NCBI GenBank assembly: GCA_023404805.1
Contig: JAEYAL010000202.1
Location: 1-36,249 of the forward strand
Reading direction: 5' to 3'
Length of the DNA stretch: 36,249 bases
DNA from: Actinomycetes bacterium
GTDB taxonomy: Bacteria; Actinomycetota; Thermoleophilia; Solirubrobacterales; Solirubrobacteraceae
The translations under genes were made by a program, and so were the position numbers. The notes beneath the pieces were generated by a model. That model searched no databases and was not told where the DNA came from. It was given only the letters and a program-made list of their open reading frames with translations. How positions within the stretch are numbered: the first letter of the stretch is position 1; every line of letters begins with the position of its first letter. This document shows positions 13,619 through 19,616 of the stretch, in pieces.

Positions 13619-14533
13619 CTAGCGGAGGAAGTCCATGAGAGACGGTTGAATGACGTTGGCGCCAGCGCTGAGAGCCGCCTGGTACGCGGTTTGCTGCGAA
13701 GAGAGTCGGGTGATGGCCTCGGGCAGGTCGACGTCTTCGACGGCGACGAGCTGCGACGTGACGGCCACCTTCACGTCCGCGATCCGTGAATCGGCCAGTT
13801 GCGCGCGGTTTTGAGCGGCGCCGATCGTCGAGCGGGCAGAGACGACCGTGTCGAGGTTCGCGGTCAGGCCCTGCAGGACGCTGCCGCGGAGGCTGGTGAG
13901 GTCGGCCGGAGTCGAGCCGTTGAGGTTGGCGATCGCCGTGCGCATGGTGTCGAGCAACTTGCCGTCGCCCGGGGTTCCTCCGAAGATCGCGCCACCGTTC
14001 ACATTGACCTGCAAGGTTTGTCCCGGGCCGATGCTGCGGACCACGGCGCCGGCGTCGCCGCCGTACGTGTCGACCGCGCCGGCGGTGTAGGGCGGGCTCG
14101 TGGTGTCCTGGCCGGCGAAGACGTACTGGTCGCCGAACTTGGCGTTCGCCGACGCCTTGACCTGCTCGAGCAGCTGGCCGAGCTCCTTGGCGATCAGCGC
14201 GCGGTCGGCGGGCTGCAGCGTGTCGCTGGCGCCCTGGATGACGAGCTCGCGGGTGCGGTGGATGATGTCGTTGACCGACGCGAGGGCCGAGTCGGACTGC
14301 GAGGTCCAGCCGATGGTGGCGTCGACGCCGCTCTTGTTGGCGTCGTTCTCGGCCAGCTCGGCCCGCAGGCGCAGGGCGCGGTGGGCCCCGGTCGGATCGT
14401 CCGCGGCGGTGCTGATCCGCTTGCCGGACGTGACCTCGTTGGAGCTGCGCGCGATCTCGGAGTTGCTGCGGCGGATGTCGGTCAGCAGGTGCTGACTCAT
14501 CATGTTGTGCGTGATGCGGGACGGAATGCTCAC
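13619..14533 (-). CDS. flgL: Flagellar hook-associated protein 3 (FlgL)
   Basis: A 304-residue protein with flagellin-like ends. The N-terminus SRITHNMMSQHLLTDIRRSN followed by SSNEVTSGKRISTAADDPTGAHRALRLRAEL is typical of FlgL, and the C-terminus has SQLVAVEDVDLPEAITRLSSQQTAYQAALSAGANV-type heptads. It forms the hook-filament junction with FlgK. Its ATG overlaps the flgK stop by 4 nt. Confidence 0.94.
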   Translation of the reverse strand: MSIPSRITHNMMSQHLLTDIRRSNSEIARSSNEVTSGKRISTAADDPTGAHRALRLRAELAENDANKSGVDATIGWTSQSDSALASVNDIIHRTRELVIQGASDTLQPADRALIAKELGQLLEQVKASANAKFGDQYVFAGQDTTSPPYTAGAVDTYGGDAGAVVRSIGPGQTLQVNVNGGAIFGGTPGDGKLLDTMRTAIANLNGSTPADLTSLRGSVLQGLTANLDTVVSARSTIGAAQNRAQLADSRIADVKVAVTSQLVAVEDVDLPEAITRLSSQQTAYQAALSAGANVIQPSLMDFLR

Positions 14534-15843
14534 AGCCCGACCCTCCCGGTCCGGTTGATGAGCACGTCGAGCATCTCGTCCATCGTCGACATCGCGCGCG
14601 AGGACGCCTGGTAGCCGCGCTGGAAGCGGATCAGGTCGGTCATCTCCTCATCGAGCGACACGCCCGACACCGACTGGCGGCGGGTTTCGACGTCGTTGAC
14701 GAGGGAGATCGAGAGGTCGCGCATCGTCGCCGCGTTCGAGGCGTCGGAACCGGTCTGGCGGACGAGGTCCTGGTAGGCGCGGTCCGAGGTGCCTCCGCGC
14801 AGCTGCGTCAGCGCCAGGGCGATGTCGTTGGAGGCGGCGCCGGCGCCGGTGCCTGCGAGCAGGGTGGAGGCGGTGACGTTGACCGACAGGGTGCTGGCGG
14901 TCGAGCCGGTGAAGAAGGGCGGGGTGCCGTGGACGGCGTTGACGGAGCTCGCGAGGCTGCTCGCCACGTTGTCGAGCTGGGTGCGGTAGTCGCTGATCGC
15001 GGTCTGCACCTTGATGAGGCCGCCGAGCTGGCCGCCTGGGTTGGCGAGCGCCTGCGGCCACGTGGCGACCGACGGGCGGCCGGAGCCGTCGACGAGCGGG
15101 CTGGCTGCGTCGCCGAACGCGACGCTGACGCGGCCGTTGCCCTGGTTCGTGACCGACACCTGGCCGAGCTGCGCGAGCTCGTCGAGGATCAGGTCGCGGC
15201 GGTCGAGCATGTCGTTGGGCTGCTGGCCGGCGGCGACGGCTTCGCCGATCGCGTCGTTGAGCTTGGCGAGCTCGTCGGCGTAGGCGCCGACCTTGTTGCC
15301 CGGGGCCGAGGTGAGCTGCGCGTACTGCGTCGCGGCGTCGGTCCCGATCTGGGCCAGGCGCGCGTCGATGCCCTTCATCGCGTCCGTCAGGTTCTTGGCG
15401 TCGGCGACGACCTGGGCGCGGGCGCCGCTGTCGGTCGGGTTGTTCGCGAGCGTCTGGAAGCTCGACCACATCTTGTCCATCAGCGCGTTGAGGCCCTGGT
15501 CGGACGGCTCAGCGAAGGCGGCGTCGGCGCGGGAGAGGCCCTCGGCCAGCGCGCCACGCTCACCGAGGAGCATGTTCTGCGTGCGGGCCGAGATGTCGAG
15601 GTACTCGTCGCGCATGCGGTTGAACGCCGTGACGTCGACGCCTTGGCCGAGCCAGTTGACGCCGCCGTTCGTGGCGCCGTTGACGGCGATGCCGGGAGCG
15701 GCGGACGCGACGGTCGTCTGGCGGGTGTAGCCGACGGTGTCGGCGTTGCCGATGTTGTGCGACGCGACATCCAGCATCCGCTGGTGCGCGAGGAGGCCGC
15801 GGAGGGAGGTCTGGAGACCGCCGAAGCTTGAGATCTGCGCCAT
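14530..15843 (-). CDS. flgK: Flagellar hook-associated protein 1 (FlgK)
   Basis: A 437-residue protein. The N-terminus has FGGLQTSLRGLLAHQRMLDVASHNIGNADTVGYTRQ and the C-terminus has DEEMTDLIRFQRGYQASSRAMSTMDEMLDVLINRTG, the rod/hook-family terminal motifs. It is somewhat shorter than enterobacterial FlgK (about 545), so the exposed domains are reduced. It lies downstream of flgN (3 nt between stop and start) and upstream of flgL (4-nt overlap). Confidence 0.95.
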   Translation of the reverse strand: MAQISSFGGLQTSLRGLLAHQRMLDVASHNIGNADTVGYTRQTTVASAAPGIAVNGATNGGVNWLGQGVDVTAFNRMRDEYLDISARTQNMLLGERGALAEGLSRADAAFAEPSDQGLNALMDKMWSSFQTLANNPTDSGARAQVVADAKNLTDAMKGIDARLAQIGTDAATQYAQLTSAPGNKVGAYADELAKLNDAIGEAVAAGQQPNDMLDRRDLILDELAQLGQVSVTNQGNGRVSVAFGDAASPLVDGSGRPSVATWPQALANPGGQLGGLIKVQTAISDYRTQLDNVASSLASSVNAVHGTPPFFTGSTASTLSVNVTASTLLAGTGAGAASNDIALALTQLRGGTSDRAYQDLVRQTGSDASNAATMRDLSISLVNDVETRRQSVSGVSLDEEMTDLIRFQRGYQASSRAMSTMDEMLDVLINRTGRVGL

Positions 15844-15846
15844 CGC

Positions 15847-16392
15847 CTACGCCTGCACGTTCAGGAGGCTGTGGGTCTGGGCGGGGCTGGGCGCCGCGTT
15901 GCGGTTGCCCTGCGGCGGCGCGTATGTGCCGTTGCGGGAGTCGTCGCCGGCGCCCATGAGGCGCACGAGGTGGTCGACGAAGGCGAGCTCCTGCCGCATG
16001 AGGGCGCGCACGACGAGATGCTCGTCGCGGACTTCGCGCAGCACGCCGCGCAGGCGGTCGCTGCGCTCGCGGGCCTCGCGGGCCGTCATCGGATCGAGCA
16101 GGGAGCAGAAGGCGTCGATGGTGATCGCGCTGCCGTGCACGCCGAGGGCCTGGCCGGCCTTCGTGAGCAGCGTGGTGCGGTCGGTCTCGAGGCGGCCGCG
16201 GGCGTCGGCCTCGGCCTGGATCTGGCCCACGAGCGCCAGCACCGTCTCGACTTCGCGCGTGCGGACCGCCCGCGCCTGGCGCAGGACGAGGTCGAGCATG
16301 CGGTCGGCCGAGCGCAGCTGGTCGTCCAGGTGGGCGATCAGCGCGGTGCCGAGGGCGCCGGTCTGGTGGGGGCTGAGGGCCGGAAGGGTCAT
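15847..16392 (-). CDS. flgN: FlgN-family export chaperone for FlgK/FlgL
   Basis: A 181-residue, mostly helical protein. It has a heptad-like long helix (LIAHLDDQLRSADRMLDLVLRQARAV, VLALVGQIQAEADARGRLETDR) and a Gln/Asn/Pro-rich C-terminal tail. Sequence similarity to FlgN is low, but helical content, size and position directly before flgK fit. Its start overlaps the flgJ-type stop by 4 nt. Confidence 0.8.
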   Translation of the reverse strand: MTLPALSPHQTGALGTALIAHLDDQLRSADRMLDLVLRQARAVRTREVETVLALVGQIQAEADARGRLETDRTTLLTKAGQALGVHGSAITIDAFCSLLDPMTAREARERSDRLRGVLREVRDEHLVVRALMRQELAFVDHLVRLMGAGDDSRNGTYAPPQGNRNAAPSPAQTHSLLNVQA

Positions 16393-16772
16393 GCGGTCGC
16401 GCCGCCTTCAGGACGGGTGTTCACGTCCGTGGCCTTCGGAGCGGCATCGGAGAGGGAGGTCTTCTTCGTCTGCGAGTCCGGGTGCCAGGCGGCATCGAAC
16501 TGCTGGGCGAGCCCCAGGCCGCCAGCGGCCATGAGCGAGTCGGCGAGCGTGCTGGGCAGGCTCTCCTTCATCAGCTTCACGGCTGCGGGGGCGTCTTCGC
16601 CGTCGCTGCCGGGCGTCGGCTTCATCAGCTGCTCGGTGAGCTGGCCGACGAGCACGCGCTCGAACGAGAGCGCAGCCTGGTACTGCTGCTTGCGCTCGGT
16701 GGAGCCGTTCCGCACGTTGGCGGGAAGCAGCGCCTGGTCGACAGGCAGCGAGCTGGTGCCGACGTTCGTCAT
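16389..16772 (-). CDS. flgJ: FlgJ N-domain-like rod-binding protein
   Basis: A 127-residue protein matching only the rod-binding half of FlgJ: QYQAALSFERVLVGQLTEQLMKP, then LADSLMAAGGLGLAQQFDAA. There is no muramidase domain; a separate lytic transglycosylase at 34924-35622 probably supplies that activity. Its ATG overlaps the flgG stop at one base. The role is capping or chaperoning rod assembly. Confidence 0.8.
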   Translation of the reverse strand: MTNVGTSSLPVDQALLPANVRNGSTERKQQYQAALSFERVLVGQLTEQLMKPTPGSDGEDAPAAVKLMKESLPSTLADSLMAAGGLGLAQQFDAAWHPDSQTKKTSLSDAAPKATDVNTRPEGGATA

Positions 16773-17512
16773 TACCGCTTCACTCCGAGAGCGATCTCGG
16801 CGATCTTGTCTTGCGTGGTGATGGCCTTGGACGCGAGCTCGTAGGCGCGCTGCGTCTCGATCATCGACGTCATGGTCTCGCCGAGGTCGACGGCCGACAT
16901 CTCCAGCACGCCCTGCTGGACGGTGGTGGTGTTGCCAGCGGCGACCGCCGGGCCGGACTCGGGCGTGACCTCGAACGTGTTCTCACCCGCGGGGCGCAGC
17001 TCGCTCGGAGCGGCGACGGTCACGAGGCGCAGCTGGCCGGCTTCTTTGCCGTCGTAGGCGATCGTGCCGCGGGGGTTGATCGAAAGCTTGGAGACGTCCG
17101 CGTCCTTGGGCAGCGTGACGGTCGGCTCGAGCAGCTCGCCCGTGATGGTGGAGAGGCGGCCCTGCGCGTCCATCTGGAGGCTGCCGGCGCGGGTCAGCAC
17201 GCGGGTGCCGTCGGCCTGGCGGACCTGGAAGTAGCCGGGGCCGTTGACGGCGATGTCGAGGTTGTTCCCCGTCATCTGGAAGGCGCCCTGGCGCGTGACG
17301 CGGCCGAGGTCGGTGATCTCGGCGCCGGTGCCGAGCTGCACCTGGTCGTCGATCGCGTGGCCGGCCTGCACGTCGTAGAGCAGGTCGCGGAAGCCTTGGC
17401 GCACGGGCTTGTAGCCAGCGGTGTTCACGTTGGCGATGTCGTTCGACAACGAGTCGAGGCGCGCTTGCTGCGCGTACATCCCAGCCGCAGCTGAATACAT
17501 TCCTTCGAGCAT
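16772..17512 (-). CDS. flgG: Flagellar distal rod protein FlgG
   Basis: A 246-residue protein. The N-terminal rod signature is GMYSAAAGMYAQQARLDSLSNDIANVNTAGYKPVR, followed by the D1 segment FQMTGNNLDIAVNGPGYFQV and the C-terminal VDLGETMTSMIETQRAYELASKAI with TTQDKIAEIA. Family length is about 260. Shine-Dalgarno AGGAGA precedes the ATG. It is first gene of the operon to csrA, with a sigma-28-like promoter at 17578-17605 leaving a ~60-nt leader. Confidence 0.94.
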   Translation of the reverse strand: MLEGMYSAAAGMYAQQARLDSLSNDIANVNTAGYKPVRQGFRDLLYDVQAGHAIDDQVQLGTGAEITDLGRVTRQGAFQMTGNNLDIAVNGPGYFQVRQADGTRVLTRAGSLQMDAQGRLSTITGELLEPTVTLPKDADVSKLSINPRGTIAYDGKEAGQLRLVTVAAPSELRPAGENTFEVTPESGPAVAAGNTTTVQQGVLEMSAVDLGETMTSMIETQRAYELASKAITTQDKIAEIALGVKR

Positions 17513-17577
17513 GGTTCTCCTGTGGAGAAGCCCAGCCTCCGCGTAGCGGTCCGGCTAAGTCTTCGAGTTCACTGAAA

Positions 17578-17605
17578 AGGTCGGCTCCGCTGACCAGTTT
17601 CTTGA
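17578..17605 (-). promoter_or_regulatory. Sigma-28-like promoter of the flgG-csrA operon
   Basis: Minus strand: TCAA (17602-17605), 16 nt, GCCGACCT (17578-17585). It matches the fliC, flgF and glycosyltransferase elements. The flgG ATG is 65 nt further on. Confidence 0.6.
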
Positions 17606-17644
17606 AGTTGTGCCGCCGTGGTCGATCAACCGTCCACGCCGGGT

Positions 17645-17660
17645 GTCGCCTGGTGGCGAC
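17645..17660 (-). terminator. Hairpin between flgF and flgG
   Basis: GTCGCC and GGCGAC form a 6-bp stem with a TGGT/ACCA tetraloop, 14 nt after the flgF stop. No T tract follows. It suggests flgF is a separate transcription unit or ends in an attenuating structure. Confidence 0.4.
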
Positions 17661-17674
17661 GCTTGAGGGTGGTG

Positions 17675-18358
17675 CTAACGCAGGTTTCCGACCTGGTTGG
17701 CCTTGCCGAGGGATTCGTCGATCGTGGTGAGGACCTTCTGTCCTGCCTCGATCGCGCGCAGCGACGCCATCATCTGGACGACGGTGCGTGCGGCATCCGT
17801 GCGCGACATCTCGAGCTGGCCAGTTTTGACTTGGCCCTCGCCCTTGCCGGTCGCGGTGCCGGTGAAGTAGTTGTCTCCGCCCTTGCGGGCGTTCGGCAGC
17901 GCGAAGATGCCGACGTCGGTCGCCTGGACCGTGCCGTTCTGGGCGACCCGGATCGGGCGGTTGGCCTGGCTCAGGACGTTGTTGCCCATCGCGTCGACGA
18001 GCTCGCCGCGGTTGTTCGCCTGGAACTGGCCGTTGCGCGTGTAGCGGACGCCCTGGTCGGTCTGGATGGCGAAGTAGCCCTCGCCGGAGATCGCCATGTC
18101 GAGCGGCTCGTCGGACGGCTTGAGGATGTTCGGGCGCAGGTCGGTGACCTGCTCCTGCACGCGGGCGCCAGCGACCACCGAGCCAGCGACCTGGCCGGTG
18201 CCGAGGTCGGTGACGAGCAGGTCGCCGAACGACTGGACCGAGACGCGGTCGGACTTGTAGCCCGGCGTGACGGCGTTGGCGAGGTCGTTTGAGATCTGGT
18301 CCTGGCGCGCCATTTCGGCGACCATCCCGGATGCTGCGATCGAAAGTCCGCGTTCCAT
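17675..18358 (-). CDS. flgF: Flagellar rod protein FlgF (FlgG-like)
   Basis: A 227-residue rod protein with N-terminus GLSIAASGMVAEMARQDQISNDLANAVTPGYKSD, middle EPLDMAISGEGYFAIQTDQGVRYTRNGQF, and C-terminus VQMMASLRAIEAGQKVLTTIDESLGKANQVG. It is paralogous to the flgG product; assignment to FlgF rather than a second FlgG is by size and order. A sigma-28-like box ends 8 nt before its ATG, so its mRNA is probably leaderless. It is divergent from the FliK-like gene. Confidence 0.88.
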   Translation of the reverse strand: MERGLSIAASGMVAEMARQDQISNDLANAVTPGYKSDRVSVQSFGDLLVTDLGTGQVAGSVVAGARVQEQVTDLRPNILKPSDEPLDMAISGEGYFAIQTDQGVRYTRNGQFQANNRGELVDAMGNNVLSQANRPIRVAQNGTVQATDVGIFALPNARKGGDNYFTGTATGKGEGQVKTGQLEMSRTDAARTVVQMMASLRAIEAGQKVLTTIDESLGKANQVGNLR

Positions 18359-18366
18359 TGCCAGAG

Positions 18367-18394
18367 AGATCGGCGGCTGGGGCCTCGCCCTTGA
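18367..18394 (-). promoter_or_regulatory. Sigma-28-like promoter of flgF
   Basis: Minus strand: TCAA (18391-18394), 16 nt, GCCGATCT (18367-18374), then 8 nt to the flgF ATG. The spacing predicts transcription starting at or next to the start codon. Confidence 0.6.
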
Positions 18395-18441
18395 GGACTG
18401 GACCAGCCAGTTGGCCTCATATCCAGTGATGGGGGCCCCGT

Positions 18442-18449
18442 GCCGATAA
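18442..18449 (+). promoter_or_regulatory. Consensus GCCGATAA -10 box before the FliK-like gene
   Basis: GCCGATAA is the exact sigma-28/WhiG -10 consensus and ends 7 nt before the ATG at 18457. The -35 is not clear (TCCA sits 16 nt upstream). With the flgF promoter it makes a back-to-back divergent pair. Confidence 0.5.
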
Positions 18450-18456
18450 CCGGGGC

Positions 18457-19146
18457 ATGAGTCTTCCCGCGATCGAGGCAGCGCTGTTGCGCGATCTGAT
18501 GCGGCAGGTCAGTGCGCAGACGCCCGGGCAGCTGCCCCAGCAGCTGCAGGTCGGCGAGACGCTTGGCGGCCGGATCGCCGTGGGGCCTGACGGCGAGCGC
18601 ATGCTGATGATCGCCGGTGTGAAGATCCCGGCGACCCTGCCGCACGACCTCCCCGCTGGCCAGGCGCTGCGGCTGCAGGTGACGGAGTCGTCTGGCGACA
18701 AGCTCGTCCTGCAGGTGGTGCGCACGGCGGCGGATGCGGCCGACCAGCCGGTCGCTGGTCCGCGCGAGCTGCAGCAGCCCCAGCAGGCGCAGGGCGCCCA
18801 GAACCCCGTCGTGACGGTGCCCATGCCCACGGGCGCCAGCGCCCGGGTGTGGGCGGATCCTGACGGCGGACGCGGCGACGGCCACGACGGGGCGCGCGCC
18901 GAGAAGGCGCGCACCGGCGCGATGGTCGTGCGCTACGACTCGCCCGAGCTCGGCCGCGTCGACGTGGTGCTCCGCCTCGACGCCGAGCGGCTCGAAGCGA
19001 CCGTGCTCGCGCCGGCGGGCGAGCCGCTGTCTCGCGTGCGCGGATCGTCGGCGAAGCTGCGCGAGGCGCTGCTCGTCGCCGCCCAGGTGCCGGTGTCGCT
19101 GCAGACCGCCGGGCGGACCGAGGACGCGGTGAACGTCCGTGTCTGA
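18457..19146 (+). CDS. FliK-like hook-length-control-type protein (YlqG-like)
   Basis: A 229-residue protein with an N-terminal beta-rich part (VGETLGGRIAVGPDGERMLMIAGVKIPATLP, GQALRLQVTESSGDKLVLQV), a Gln/Pro-rich linker (about 98-125) and a C-terminal domain whose SPELGRVDVVLRLDAERLEATVLA and LREALLVAAQVPV resemble the FliK Flg_hook domain. It is paired with an FlhB C-domain gene that overlaps its end, the same pairing as Bacillus ylqG-ylqH. A second, more conventional FliK candidate begins at 35628. Its exact role is unknown. Confidence 0.65.
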   Translation: MSLPAIEAALLRDLMRQVSAQTPGQLPQQLQVGETLGGRIAVGPDGERMLMIAGVKIPATLPHDLPAGQALRLQVTESSGDKLVLQVVRTAADAADQPVAGPRELQQPQQAQGAQNPVVTVPMPTGASARVWADPDGGRGDGHDGARAEKARTGAMVVRYDSPELGRVDVVLRLDAERLEATVLAPAGEPLSRVRGSSAKLREALLVAAQVPVSLQTAGRTEDAVNVRV

Positions 19147-19438
19147 CGAGCGCCCCAAGGTGCGGCGCGCTGCGGCGCTGAAGTATGGCGGCGGCCTCGC
19201 GCCGACGGTCGTCGCGGCTGGTTCCGGCGCGACCGCCGACCGGATCGCCGACCGCGCCCGCGAGGCGGGCGTCCCGGTCACGACCGACGGACCGCTCGCC
19301 GAGGCGCTCGCGCGGCTGCCCGTGGAGGCGGAGATCCCGCCGGAGCTCTACCGCGCCGTCGCCGAGGTCCTGATCTGGGCGCAGGGCGTCGAGATCGCGG
19401 CGCGCGCCGACCGCGCCGCCGTCGACCAGACCGCCTGA
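19139..19438 (+). CDS. Orphan FlhB C-terminal-domain-like protein (YlqH type)
   Basis: A 99-residue protein resembling the cytoplasmic domain of FlhB/YscU: AAALKYGGGLAPTVVAAGSGATADRIADRAREAGVPVTTDGPLAEAL and EAEIPPELYRAVAEVLIWAQ. The autocleavage motif NPTH is absent (it would lie just before the start) and there are no membrane segments. Its GTG start overlaps the stop of the FliK-like gene by 8 nt. Full-length FlhB is not in the window. In FlhB the domain switches export specificity on contact with FliK, so a soluble copy beside a FliK-like protein suggests a regulatory pair (inference). Confidence 0.82.
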   Translation: MSDERPKVRRAAALKYGGGLAPTVVAAGSGATADRIADRAREAGVPVTTDGPLAEALARLPVEAEIPPELYRAVAEVLIWAQGVEIAARADRAAVDQTA

Positions 19439-19583
19439 CGCGCAAACGGACCGCGGTCCAACGTCGTTTCGCGACCCCGAACTTGAATCTGTTTGGCGGT
19501 GCATCCGCTGCGCCGGAAACGAGTCGGTCGGGAGCGGGACAGCCGCCCGCTGAGCCGGCTGGTCTGCTCTGCAGCGTCCCCGC

Positions 19584-19610
19584 TCAATCCTTGCGCGAGG
19601 CTGCCGACAC
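19584..19610 (+). promoter_or_regulatory. Sigma-28-like promoter of the TPR glycosyltransferase
   Basis: TCAA (19584-19587), 15 nt, GCCGACAC (19603-19610), then 6 nt to the GTG at 19617. It has the same elements as the fliC promoter and predicts a leaderless mRNA. Confidence 0.55.
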
Positions 19611-19616
19611 ACGGGG

